From Clostridiales bacterium (GTDB lineage Bacteria > Bacillota > Clostridia > Christensenellales > Aristaeellaceae): 59,189 nucleotides of DNA. Positions 32,403 to 40,958 of this stretch are shown here, one piece after another. Location of the stretch: assembly GCA_015056125.1 (NCBI GenBank), contig SVGW01000007.1:1-59189 (forward strand). Direction: 5' to 3'. The position numbers and the translations under genes were made by a program. Each line of letters begins with the position of its first letter. Position 1 is the stretch's first letter. A model generated the notes under the pieces. It saw nothing but the letters and a program-made list of their open reading frames with translations, made no database searches and was not told where the DNA came from.

Positions 32403-34607
32403 TCAGCGCAATTCCTCCTGCAGCCGCTGGCACAGGGTGGTATAGCGGGCGGCAATGTGGTTGTTGCGCACCATTTCGGCAATGCATTCTTCCTTCCCCA
32501 CCAGCACCACCAGCTTCCGGGCCCGGGTGAGGGCGGTGTAGAAAAGATTGCGGGTGAGCAATCTTGGCGGCCCTCCCAGCACGGGCATCACTACGCAGGG
32601 AAATTCACTACCCTGGCTCTTGTGAACGGAGAGGCAATAGGCCAGCTCCAATTCCTCCAATTGCTGATAATCATATTCCACGGTGCGCTCGTCATCGTAG
32701 CGCACGGTGAGGATGCGATCCTGGGTGTCCACTTGGGTCACAAAGCCCACGTCCCCGTTGAATACCCCTTCGCCTTCTTCCCCATGATCTCCCTTCCATG
32801 CCAATTGATAATTATTTTTAATGTGCATCACTTTATCGCCCAGGCGGAAAACGGTGCTGGCGTAGGTGATTTCGGGCTTTTGGGGAGCGGGGGGATTGAG
32901 GGCCGCCTGAAGCATTTCATTGAGGGTATACACTCCGGCTCCGGATTTTTTGATAGGTGAAAGCACCTGAATATCCCGGGCGGGGTCGTCGGTATGCAAA
33001 AAGGCGGGGAGGCGACGGGCGCAAAGGCCCACGATGGATTCGGCGGCATTTTCGGCAAAGGGCTTGCGCTCAAAGAAAAAATCGCTGTCCCGGCGGTTTA
33101 AGATGGGGGGTTCCCCGTGATTGATGCGGTGGGCGTTTAATACGATCAGGCTTTCCTCCGATTGACGGAAAATATCCGTTAATCGCACCGAGGGCACTAC
33201 GCCGCTGGCAAGGATATCCCCCAGCACATTGCCTGCGCCCACGGAGGGCAATTGATCGGCGTCTCCCACCAGAATCAGCCGGGTGCCGGGCTTTAAGGCG
33301 CGGAGCAGGCTGCGCATGAGAAACACATCCACCATGCTCATTTCATCCACAATCACGCAGGTGCAATCCAGGGGATTTTGCTCATCCCGCTGAAATTGCC
33401 CCTCTTCTCCTGCAAATTCCAAAAGCCGGTGGAGAGTTTTCGCCTCGTGGCCGGTGGCCTCGCTCATGCGCTTGGCGGCTCGCCCGGTGGGCGCGGCCAA
33501 AAGCACATCCTTGCCAAGGAGGGAAAGGATGCAGTTGATAATGGTGGTTTTGCCGGTGCCGGGGCCGCCGGTGATCACAAGCAGCCCACGCTTTACGGCT
33601 TCGGATACCGCCTTTCGCTGATTTTCGCTGAAATGAATGCGGTGATCCTTTTCAAAATCCCGGATCTGGTGCTCAATCACCGGGGCAGAGGCCGTTTGGG
33701 CTGCGCCCATCAAAAGCCGCAAGTACCGGGCAATTTCCTTTTCGGCGTAGAAATAGGGGGAGAGCATGAGGGCGTCCTGTCCCTGAACATCCATGGCGAT
33801 AATCTCCCGGGCAAAGAGCAGGGCGTCCAATTGGTGCATGAGCATTTCAAGATTCACCCGAAGCGCCCTCGCCGCCTTATCCAGCAGCATTTCCCGGGGC
33901 AGGAAAGTATGCCCTTCCCCCACGGCCGCTTCCTGGAGCACATATTTCAGCCCTGCCCGCAGACGAAATTCGCTGTCCATGGGAATACCAAGGGACAGGG
34001 CGATCCGGTCGGCGGTGAGAAAGCCCACGCCTTCAATATCGTCGATCAGCCGGTAGGGATTTTCCCGAATTTTCCGCTGGGCATCGGCTCCGTATACCCG
34101 GCTGATCTTCACCGCCAGGGATGGGGGCACGCCGTAGCTTTGCAAAAATACCATGGCCTCCCGGGCGGCATATTGCTCCTGGAAGGATTGGGCGATCTGA
34201 GCCGCCCGCTTCCGGCCGATGCCGGATACTTCGGTTAAGCGCTCGGGGTGCTCGGAAAGAATATCCAGGGTGCGGGCGCCAAATTCCTGCACAAGCAATT
34301 TGGCTGTGGCAGGGCCTACCCCGTGAATCAGCCCGGAGCCAAGATAGCGTTCGATCCCCAGAAGGGTGGTGGGCTTGCGGATTTCGCAGGAAGCGGCCTT
34401 CCACTGCTGGCCGTACTGGGGATGCTCCACCCATACGCCGGTTAATAAAATTTGTTCCCCGGCGGCCAGGGCGGGCAGGGTACCCACGGCGGTGATGCTC
34501 TCTCTTCCCACCCGCACCTGGATCACCGAGTAGCCGTTTTCATCATTGCGGAAGATGGTTTCCTCCATCACCGCTTCCAATTGGGTTTGCTGTGGGTCCA
34601 TTTTCAT
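32403..34607 (-). CDS. recD2: RecD2 (RecD-like) DNA helicase
   Basis: A 734-residue SF1 5'-3' helicase. An N-terminal OB-like part (SVIQVRVGRESITAVGTLPA) is followed by helix-hairpin-helix segments (SEHPERLTEVSGIGRKRAAQ). Walker A is GGPGTGKTT (about 345-353), Walker B VIVDEMSM, and the C-terminal UvrD-like motif AYCLSVHKSQGSEFPCVVMP. It contributes to replication-fork and mismatch repair without RecBC. ATG 34607 is used because GGGAGG is eight bases before it; an upstream GTG overlaps that box. The start lies 65 bases inside the ttcA-like gene in another frame. It is the last gene of the rsmE operon. Confidence 0.94.
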   Translation of the reverse strand: MKMDPQQTQLEAVMEETIFRNDENGYSVIQVRVGRESITAVGTLPALAAGEQILLTGVWVEHPQYGQQWKAASCEIRKPTTLLGIERYLGSGLIHGVGPATAKLLVQEFGARTLDILSEHPERLTEVSGIGRKRAAQIAQSFQEQYAAREAMVFLQSYGVPPSLAVKISRVYGADAQRKIRENPYRLIDDIEGVGFLTADRIALSLGIPMDSEFRLRAGLKYVLQEAAVGEGHTFLPREMLLDKAARALRVNLEMLMHQLDALLFAREIIAMDVQGQDALMLSPYFYAEKEIARYLRLLMGAAQTASAPVIEHQIRDFEKDHRIHFSENQRKAVSEAVKRGLLVITGGPGTGKTTIINCILSLLGKDVLLAAPTGRAAKRMSEATGHEAKTLHRLLEFAGEEGQFQRDEQNPLDCTCVIVDEMSMVDVFLMRSLLRALKPGTRLILVGDADQLPSVGAGNVLGDILASGVVPSVRLTDIFRQSEESLIVLNAHRINHGEPPILNRRDSDFFFERKPFAENAAESIVGLCARRLPAFLHTDDPARDIQVLSPIKKSGAGVYTLNEMLQAALNPPAPQKPEITYASTVFRLGDKVMHIKNNYQLAWKGDHGEEGEGVFNGDVGFVTQVDTQDRILTVRYDDERTVEYDYQQLEELELAYCLSVHKSQGSEFPCVVMPVLGGPPRLLTRNLFYTALTRARKLVVLVGKEECIAEMVRNNHIAARYTTLCQRLQEELR

Positions 34608-35301
34608 GAGCATCACCTCCCATTCTTTCCCGTTTTAAGGCGGCGGATAATTTTTCCTTTGCTCCGGGGAATCGCCCTTCCAGATCGGCTAACAAATCCT
34701 TTATTTCGGCGCGCCGGGTATGCCCGTCCACCGGACAGGGATTTTTGATGACAGGCAAATGATATCGGCGGCACAGATCGGCGATGGCCGCCTCTTTTAC
34801 ATCAATGAGCGGACGGATCACCTGAATGCCGGCCCGCTCCATCTGGGCCTTAGGCGCGAGATGATAAAACCTCCCCTCGGAAAGGGCGCTCATCAGCCAG
34901 GTTTCCACCGCGTCCTCCCGGTGATGCCCAAGGGCCAGGGCGGTGCAGCCAAGCTCCGCAGCGGCCCGATCCAAGGTGCCCCTGCGCAGGCGCGCACACA
35001 GGGAGCAGGGGTTCTTTTCCCGGCGCAGGGCGTCTATCAGATCCATTTCCTCCAGGTGAAAGGGCACCTCAAGCTGATCGCACAGGGATTGGATGGGCGC
35101 GGTATCAAAAGGATCGCCGATTTTTAAGGTGATGGCGCATAGGGAAAAAGGCCGGGGCGCAAAGCGACGGTAAGCAGAAAGCAACAGAAGCAGGGCCAGG
35201 GAGTCCTTGCCGCCGGATACCCCTACGGCAATTTTTTCCCCTGCCCCGATCAGCTTATATTCTTCATCCGCTTTGCGGATGGCGCCCAGTAGCCGCTTCA
35301 T
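34543..35301 (-). CDS. TtcA/TilS-type PP-loop ATPase, probable tRNA 2-thiolation enzyme
   Basis: A 252-residue N-type ATP pyrophosphatase. The PP-loop is VGVSGGKDSLALLL (about 27-40), a CxxC pair is in CSLCARLRRG (about 97-106), and LALGHHREDAVETWLM is the downstream conserved block. These match the TtcA group, which thiolates cytidine 32 of tRNA using an Fe-S cluster; relatives act on other positions. The C-terminal 20 residues are encoded in the overlap with recD2 and look low-complexity (PTANPIGSGDGGNHLPQ), so they may simply reflect that overlap. Position in an RNA-modification operon with mtaB and rsmE supports the role. Confidence 0.84.
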   Translation of the reverse strand: MKRLLGAIRKADEEYKLIGAGEKIAVGVSGGKDSLALLLLLSAYRRFAPRPFSLCAITLKIGDPFDTAPIQSLCDQLEVPFHLEEMDLIDALRREKNPCSLCARLRRGTLDRAAAELGCTALALGHHREDAVETWLMSALSEGRFYHLAPKAQMERAGIQVIRPLIDVKEAAIADLCRRYHLPVIKNPCPVDGHTRRAEIKDLLADLEGRFPGAKEKLSAALKRERMGGDAHENGPTANPIGSGDGGNHLPQ

Positions 35302-35307
35302 TTTCGA

Positions 35308-36579
35308 TCATTCTCCCAGCAGCACATCACCATTCACCCCGGTGACGGTGACTGCTCTCATTTCTCCGGGCTTTGCGCCCTTCACCTGGCAGGAAATATA
35401 TTCTGAGGTGTATCCGTGGCAAATGCCCTCCTCTTCCTCTTCAAAGAGCACCTGCACTTCCTGGCCCATAAAGCTTTCCATATATTTTTGCGCAAGGATG
35501 GCCCCTTCTCTGATCAGCATCCGTGCCCGCTCCTCCCGCATTGCCTTTGGCACCTGGCCACTCATCTGGGCGGCAGGGGTGCCCTGGCGAGCACTGTAGG
35601 GGAAGATATGCATCCGGGCAAAGCCGATTTCCTTGGAGAAGGCCACCGTTTCCTGATATTCCTCTTCCGTTTCCCCAGGGAAACCGCAGATCACATCGGT
35701 GGTGATGGCACAGTGAGGAAAAGCGCTGCGAAGCAGCGCGCAGGCGGCGCGAAATTCCTCCGTGGTATAGCGGCGGCGCATTCTGCGCAGCACCGTATCG
35801 CTTCCCGATTGCAGCGCCAGGTGAAATTGGGGGCACACCTTCTTTTCCTGCTTCAGGGCATTCACAAATTCTTCCGTCACGATCACGGGCTCCAGGGAAC
35901 CCAGGCGAATTCTTTTTACTCCCTCCACATCGCAGGCGCGGATGGCGTCCAGAAGGGATTCATTTTCCAAATCCCGGCCGTAGCTGGTCAAGTGGATACC
36001 GGTGAGCACCAATTCGGAAAAGCCGGCTTGAGAAAGCCGAATGGCTTCTTCCCGGATATCCTGGGGCCTTCTGGAACGAATACCGCCCCGCACATAGGGA
36101 ATAATACAGTAGGTGCAATACCGATCGCAGCCCTCCTGAATTTTCAGCACTGCCCGGGTATGCCCCTCATGGCGGGAAATGACAAGGGGCTCATAGGGCA
36201 CTCTGAGTACATCGGAAACGGCGGCGATTTGCTGGTTGGTTTCCATGGCTTCTTCTAAAAGGGATACCACTTCCCCCCGCCTTGCATTGCCGATTACCAG
36301 CCGCGCCCCGGTGGAAAGGAGCTTTTCCCCATCCCGCTGGGCCAGGCATCCTGCAATGACTACTTGGGCGGATGGATTTTGCCTGAGCACTCTTCGCACC
36401 GCCTGCAGGCTTTTTTTATCCCCGGTGCCGGTCACCGTGCAGGTGTTTACCACATATACGTCGGCGGTATCCGAAAAATCCCTTACTTCATAGCCCGCCT
36501 GCTCGAATTTTTCCAGCATGGCCTGGGAATCATATTGGTTCACCTTGCAGCCCAAGGTGTGGAAAGCAACGGTGCGCAT
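35308..36579 (-). CDS. mtaB: tRNA t6A37 methylthiotransferase MtaB
   Basis: A 423-residue radical-SAM enzyme that methylthiolates N6-threonylcarbamoyladenosine at position 37 of tRNA. The N-terminal UPF0004 domain has FHTLGCKVNQYDSQ (C11) and further cluster cysteines in VVNTCTVT and IAGCLAQ. The radical-SAM CxxxCxxC is in CDRYCTYCIIPYVRGG (about 152-167). A TRAM domain ends the protein (LFEEEEEGICHGYTSEYISC). AGAGGAAG precedes the ATG. It sits six bases before the ttcA-like gene and three bases after the 171-residue membrane protein, in one operon. Confidence 0.95.
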   Translation of the reverse strand: MRTVAFHTLGCKVNQYDSQAMLEKFEQAGYEVRDFSDTADVYVVNTCTVTGTGDKKSLQAVRRVLRQNPSAQVVIAGCLAQRDGEKLLSTGARLVIGNARRGEVVSLLEEAMETNQQIAAVSDVLRVPYEPLVISRHEGHTRAVLKIQEGCDRYCTYCIIPYVRGGIRSRRPQDIREEAIRLSQAGFSELVLTGIHLTSYGRDLENESLLDAIRACDVEGVKRIRLGSLEPVIVTEEFVNALKQEKKVCPQFHLALQSGSDTVLRRMRRRYTTEEFRAACALLRSAFPHCAITTDVICGFPGETEEEYQETVAFSKEIGFARMHIFPYSARQGTPAAQMSGQVPKAMREERARMLIREGAILAQKYMESFMGQEVQVLFEEEEEGICHGYTSEYISCQVKGAKPGEMRAVTVTGVNGDVLLGE

Positions 36580-36582
36580 GGA

Positions 36583-37098
36583 TTATTCTTCCTCTCCGTG
36601 ATGGGGATGTTTCATCAGCGATTGCATCTGATCGATTAAGCTATTCAGATGCTCACGCTGGGATTCATCCCAGATTCTATCAAAGCTTTGCAAAAGGGAA
36701 AGGGCATCCTGGCATTTGCCCGCTTCAAAGAGCAATACGCCCTTGGCGCAGGTGATGGTGTAGGCCATTTCCTTACGCTTCATGGCAGGCAGCGTTTTTT
36801 CCAGGCTGACGACAAAATGCAGGGCGTGGGGAACCAGGGCGCGGTTTTCCTCTCTTTTTTTCATCCAGCCTCTCAGGGCGCGGAGGGGGGCTTGGGCCAG
36901 CCACTGATAGATCAGCATAAGCGCAATGGCCAAGGCGATGGTGAGGTAAATGGATAAATCACCGGGGGAAAAGCGCAAAATGGCCAGGGCTCCTGCCATG
37001 GCGGCCAGGGCGCAGATCAGCCAGCACAGCCGCTGGTGCAGCGCCAGGGAGCAATCCAGGGAAAAGGCGCGTTCATTCAAGGCTTTTTCTTTTTTCAT
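36583..37098 (-). CDS. Hypothetical membrane protein (171 aa)
   Basis: A 171-residue protein with two adjoining hydrophobic helices at about 22-70 (LICALAAMAGALAILRF, IYLTIALAIALMLIYQWLAQ). A basic region and a soluble C-terminal helical part follow, with AKGVLLFEAGKCQDALSLLQ resembling a single TPR-like helix pair. The last residues are acidic and histidine-rich. Its ATG overlaps the stop of rsmE by four bases, and mtaB follows three bases after its own stop, so it is transcribed and coupled with the modification genes. The function is unrecognised. Confidence 0.78.
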   Translation of the reverse strand: MKKEKALNERAFSLDCSLALHQRLCWLICALAAMAGALAILRFSPGDLSIYLTIALAIALMLIYQWLAQAPLRALRGWMKKREENRALVPHALHFVVSLEKTLPAMKRKEMAYTITCAKGVLLFEAGKCQDALSLLQSFDRIWDESQREHLNSLIDQMQSLMKHPHHGEEE

Positions 37099-37811
37099 TC
37101 CATATCTCCTGATAAGGTGAGCAGTGAAATACCTGCGGCCAGCCCGGCCGTTTCTGTGCGGAAAATCCGGGGGCCCAAGGTAACAGGCACGGCTCCGGCA
37201 GCTTTGAGCAGCTGAATTTCTTCTGGGGATATACCGCCCTCCGGGCCAATCACGATGGCCACGTCCTTTTGCCCCGTCCAGTTTTTCTTTAGGCCATTGC
37301 CCTTTTGCTCTTCCCAGGGAACCAGGGAAAGATCATGGAGGGGCAAAGCAGCGCACAGGGCCTTCACGGAGAGGGGGGAAAGAATTTCGGGGGTAATGGC
37401 CCGGCCACACTGCTTGGCGGCTTCGGCAGCGATGCGCTGCCACCGGGGGAGCTTTTTATCATCGTCCTTTTTCTCCCATTTGGCCACGCACCGGGAAAAA
37501 AGCACCGGCACAATGCGATAAATGCCCGCTTCGGTGCATTTCTGGGCAATATAATCCATTTTATCTCCCTTGGGCAGGCCCTGATACAGCGTAATGCGCA
37601 CGGAGGGCTCGGGAGAGGGAAGCTGATCTTCCAACAGGAGAATAACTTCCGGCGATGTTTCTTCAATATGGGCGGCATATACCTGGCCCTCCATCAGCGC
37701 CTGGCAATCATCCCCGGCAGATAGCCTGAGCACTTTCAGGGCATGAGCCGCTTCATCGGGTAGCAGCGCAGCGTGAGTATCATCCAGCCTTTTAGCGAAA
37801 AAGCGATGCAT
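37095..37811 (-). CDS. rsmE: 16S rRNA m3U1498 methyltransferase RsmE
   Basis: A 238-residue SPOUT-class methyltransferase that methylates U1498 of 16S rRNA. The N-terminal PUA-like domain starts MHRFFAKRLDD; the knot region contains AIVIGPEGGISPEEIQLLKA and LGPRIFRTETAG, the SAM-binding loops of the family. ATG 37811 is used, since GGAGG lies nine bases upstream; an in-frame ATG 17 codons earlier has no such site. It is the first gene of rsmE-hyp-mtaB-ttcA-recD2. The promoter is at 37876-37905, divergent from the propeller protein. Confidence 0.94.
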   Translation of the reverse strand: MHRFFAKRLDDTHAALLPDEAAHALKVLRLSAGDDCQALMEGQVYAAHIEETSPEVILLLEDQLPSPEPSVRITLYQGLPKGDKMDYIAQKCTEAGIYRIVPVLFSRCVAKWEKKDDDKKLPRWQRIAAEAAKQCGRAITPEILSPLSVKALCAALPLHDLSLVPWEEQKGNGLKKNWTGQKDVAIVIGPEGGISPEEIQLLKAAGAVPVTLGPRIFRTETAGLAAGISLLTLSGDME

Positions 37812-37875
37812 GGTTTCTTCCTCCGGGAACTCTTCTTTAGCATGCAGCCTATCCATGGGCATGGGCAGCTATCCT

Positions 37876-37905
37876 ATTTTAGCATAGTAGGCCGCCTTCA
37901 TGCAA
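37876..37905 (-). promoter_or_regulatory. Promoter of the rsmE operon
   Basis: On the minus strand, TTGCAT (37900-37905) and TAAAAT (37876-37881) have an 18-base spacer. Confidence 0.6.
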
Positions 37906-37943
37906 TCAATTTGTAACAAAGAAGGATGATTGGATATTTGCGC

Positions 37944-37972
37944 TTGTGAAACAGGGGCTTTTCTGGTATACT
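37944..37972 (+). promoter_or_regulatory. Promoter of the propeller-protein gene
   Basis: TTGTGA (37944-37949) and TATACT (37967-37972) have a 17-base spacer. Confidence 0.75.
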
Positions 37973-38029
37973 ATATCAGGCGATCTGTGTGTTTCTCCAG
38001 ATGCTGCTAAGTAAAGGAGGTTTCGACCT

Positions 38030-40789
38030 TTGAGCGATTATAATGATCAGTATAACGAAAAATCCAGCCGGGTGGCTCAGCAGGCGGTAAAGCCTGCCGC
38101 TCCCGCAGAAGACCGGGCCAGCTATCCCGTCACGCCTGCGCCCTCCTCCGCCATGGTGCGCCATCGCCGCAGCGATCGCCATCATACCGGGGAGGAAGAA
38201 GCGGCGCCCGTTTCCCGCCGCCGGGATATGCCTGCTCAGGAAGCACCTGTTCAGGACGAAAATGAACAGCGGGAATGGGTGCGCCAGCAGCCCGCTCCCA
38301 TGGAGGATCCTACCGATTCCGCCTATCGTCAGTTCCCCCGCCAGGCTCCTGCTTATGAGGAGGATGGCTTTATGCGCCGCCAGGTGGGATTGGAAGATGC
38401 ATACGAGGATGAAGAGGAAGAGTACGGCCGCCCCTGGCTGAAGATTCTTTTGATCGTGGTATTGGTGCTTGCACTGCTGGCAGCGGCGCTGTATTTTGTG
38501 CCCAATGTGGGCCCCTTAAAGCCTTTGAAGGATGGGGTGGTGGGCGCTGTAAACAGCGTGCTCCATCTGGTGAGCCCGGAAGAAAAGGTGCCTGCGGAAG
38601 CCATCTCTTTCCAGACGGTGGCCAATAACGGCACCACCAATTCCCGCCTGCTGTTCCACCTGATCACCTCCAAATCGGTGGAAGCCGTGGGCATCCAGGA
38701 TCGGGAGGGCAATGAGATTCCCTGCTCCGTTTCTTTGGTAAACGGGGAAGAGGAAACCAATAAGATCTGGGCTATCACGGCCGTATTTGCCACGCCCTAT
38801 GACGGCGAAATTTTTGCCGCCATCAAGGAAAACGATGTATGGATCCGCACGGATAAATGGGTGCTTTTGATGATCAGCGATCCCACCCCCGTGCCCACTC
38901 AGGCCCCGGTGAGCACGCAGATTCCGGCGGCCACTTTGGTTCCCCCCACTGCCACTCCCACGGTGGAACCCAAGAGCACCGAGGTGATTCCCACCCAGGC
39001 CCCGGCTACCCAGGCGCCTGTGAATATTCAGTCCACCAATGTGCCCGTGGCAACCTGGGCGCCTACCCCGGCCCCGGCTACCCCGGCCCCCACGGCAGCT
39101 CCGACCGCCGTGCCCACCCCTGAACCCACCCCTGTGCCTACCCCTGAACCCACCCCTGTGCCTACGCCTGTGCCCACCCCTGAACCCACCGCCGTTCCCA
39201 CTCCGGAGCCCACGCCTTCTCCCCTGCCCCGGCTCACAGCGGAGGCGGATGCTTCCACCTCTACCACCAACGTAAAGGTGACGGATACGGTGTTTATCGG
39301 CGGCAGCAGCCAGCAGGATTTCAAACGGGAAAATGGTTATATTGCGCCCAACCCCGATAATTATAATCGCCTGGAAATTGGCGTGCTCACCTTCCGCGGC
39401 GACAACTTCCGCCGCAACGCTTCCTTTGGCACGGTGGAAGTAGAGCAGGAAGAAATGAGCGTAATCTGGAAGAGTGAAATCGGCAGCCTGCGCACCAAGG
39501 ATTCCGGCACTCTTTACGGCGTTGGCTGGAGCGGCCAGCCCGCCATTGTGAAGTGGCCTGTGGATGTGCGAAAAATGATGGATACCCTCTATGAGGATGC
39601 CCGGAATACATCCGCTCTGCGGGAAGTGATCTTTGGCGCGCAGGATGGCAAAATTTATTTCCTGAATCTTGAAAGCGGCGAAGCTACCCGGGATCCCATC
39701 AATGTGGGCTATCCCCTCAAGGGCAGCGTGGCCATCGATACCAGCGGGCGGCCCCTGCTTTCCGTGGGCCAGGGCGTATCGATTCTGCCCAGCAAAACCG
39801 GTGATATCGGCCTGCATGTGTTCAACCTGATCAACAATGAAAAGGAATTTTTCATCAACGGCCGTAAGTCCAACTCCCAGAAGCAGTATGGCTCCAACGG
39901 CGCCTTTGATGGAACCGCCCTCTTCCTGTGGCAGGACGACGCCATGGTGGTGGCCGGTGAAAACGGCCTGCTCTATACCGTCGATCTGAATTCCACCTTC
40001 ACCTTCCCCACCGCTGCCGAGCCTGATAAGGAGGCCGGCATGGAAACCCAGCAGAAGACCACCTATCTGCGCACCAAGGCCAATGCTTCCAAGGATACCA
40101 TGACGGCGGTGGAAAGCAGCGTGGCCATGTATGATAAGTATATCTATATGGCGGATGCCTATGGCCTGCTCCGCTGCGTGGACAGCGATACCATGAAAAC
40201 GGTGTGGGCCATGGATACTGGCGATAACACCGATGCGGCCATCGCCCTGGATATGGATAGCGCGGAGGCTGTGAGCCTGTATACCGGCAACACCGCTTAT
40301 TCCCGCCTGGGCAGCAAGAAGGATGTGTCCATCCGCAAGCTGAACGCCCTCACCGGCGAAGAAATCTGGAAATACGATATCAAGTGCGATTACGATAAGA
40401 ATCAGCAGTCCGGCTGCAAGGCCAGCCCCGTGATCGGCCAGAATGGCATTGATGATCTGGTGATCTTCACCGTGAATATGGTGGATGAGGGCGGCAGCGA
40501 TGTGATCGCCTTCAAAAAGGAAAGCGGCGATGTGGCCTGGCGCTATCGCCTGGATGCGGAAACCATTTCCTCTCCCGTGGCCGTGTATAACGAAGCCGGG
40601 GACGCCTGGATTATTCAGGCGGATGGCGAAGGCAAGCTGTATCTGCTGGAGGGCGATTCCGGAAAGCTGGGCAGCACGCTGGATTTGGGCGGCGATATCC
40701 AGGGTTCCCCTGCGGTATACCGCAATATCTTGGTGATTGGTACCTGCGATAAGGATAACGCTTATATGTATGGCATCCAGATCAAGTAA
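38030..40789 (+). CDS. Membrane-anchored PQQ-like beta-propeller protein with Pro/Thr linker
   Basis: A 919-residue protein read from TTG 38030, with AAAGGAGG nine bases before it. Residues 1-135 are hydrophilic, charged and probably cytosolic. One membrane helix lies at about 141-162 (WLKILLIVVLVLALLAAALY). A beta domain follows (190-285), then a Pro/Thr/Val-Pro spacer (about 290-400, repeated PTPEPTPVP). The large C-terminal part (about 430-919) has propeller-type repeats such as DGKIYFLNLESGEATRDPI, ENGLLYTVDLNS, YGLLRCVDSDTMKTVWAMD and GKLYLLEGDSGKLG. No enzymatic motif is visible. The design suggests a surface scaffold or sensor held across the cell wall. It forms a single-gene unit with a terminator. 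Confidence 0.87.
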   Translation: MSDYNDQYNEKSSRVAQQAVKPAAPAEDRASYPVTPAPSSAMVRHRRSDRHHTGEEEAAPVSRRRDMPAQEAPVQDENEQREWVRQQPAPMEDPTDSAYRQFPRQAPAYEEDGFMRRQVGLEDAYEDEEEEYGRPWLKILLIVVLVLALLAAALYFVPNVGPLKPLKDGVVGAVNSVLHLVSPEEKVPAEAISFQTVANNGTTNSRLLFHLITSKSVEAVGIQDREGNEIPCSVSLVNGEEETNKIWAITAVFATPYDGEIFAAIKENDVWIRTDKWVLLMISDPTPVPTQAPVSTQIPAATLVPPTATPTVEPKSTEVIPTQAPATQAPVNIQSTNVPVATWAPTPAPATPAPTAAPTAVPTPEPTPVPTPEPTPVPTPVPTPEPTAVPTPEPTPSPLPRLTAEADASTSTTNVKVTDTVFIGGSSQQDFKRENGYIAPNPDNYNRLEIGVLTFRGDNFRRNASFGTVEVEQEEMSVIWKSEIGSLRTKDSGTLYGVGWSGQPAIVKWPVDVRKMMDTLYEDARNTSALREVIFGAQDGKIYFLNLESGEATRDPINVGYPLKGSVAIDTSGRPLLSVGQGVSILPSKTGDIGLHVFNLINNEKEFFINGRKSNSQKQYGSNGAFDGTALFLWQDDAMVVAGENGLLYTVDLNSTFTFPTAAEPDKEAGMETQQKTTYLRTKANASKDTMTAVESSVAMYDKYIYMADAYGLLRCVDSDTMKTVWAMDTGDNTDAAIALDMDSAEAVSLYTGNTAYSRLGSKKDVSIRKLNALTGEEIWKYDIKCDYDKNQQSGCKASPVIGQNGIDDLVIFTVNMVDEGGSDVIAFKKESGDVAWRYRLDAETISSPVAVYNEAGDAWIIQADGEGKLYLLEGDSGKLGSTLDLGGDIQGSPAVYRNILVIGTCDKDNAYMYGIQIK
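39060..39225 (+). repeat. Coding tandem repeat for Pro-Thr-Val/Glu-Pro spacer
   Basis: Short degenerate units based on CCCACCCCTGAACCCACC and CCTGTGCCTACC are repeated in frame, giving PTPEPTPVPTPEP-like peptide. Unit number may vary between strains by slippage. Confidence 0.75.
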
Positions 40790-40802
40790 TATAAACAAGC
40801 AG

Positions 40803-40833
40803 GCCCTGTCCTATTCTGGGACAGGGCTTTTTT
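40803..40833 (+). terminator. Terminator of the propeller-protein gene
   Basis: GCCCTGTCC...GGGACAGGGC is followed by six T. Confidence 0.9.
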
Positions 40834-40858
40834 GCTGATCAAATTGTTTTTTTCAATC

Positions 40859-40887
40859 TTGTATTTTCGGGCGGGCTTTGCTATAGT
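40859..40887 (+). promoter_or_regulatory. Promoter of the first FAD oxidoreductase gene
   Basis: TTGTAT (40859-40864) and TATAGT (40882-40887) have a 17-base spacer. Confidence 0.65.
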
Positions 40888-40958
40888 AGAATACATAAAA
40901 CAGAACTCGAATCTGCAAAGTAAATTGGCGCAGCCGTGCTGCGTGGAAAGGAAAACAG

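Noticed and set aside
34033-34495. Arg/Pro-rich frames on both strands inside recD2
   Set aside because: Shadow frames of a full-length helicase gene.
39060-39225. Possible CRISPR-like short repeats
   Set aside because: The repeats are in frame, degenerate and contiguous with no spacers. They encode a Pro/Thr spacer peptide.
38516-40798. Long minus-strand open frame (760 codons) opposite the propeller gene
   Set aside because: A shadow frame created by GC-biased codons. Its His/Ile/Gly-rich repeats mirror the plus-strand PTPEP repeats, and no family is recognisable.
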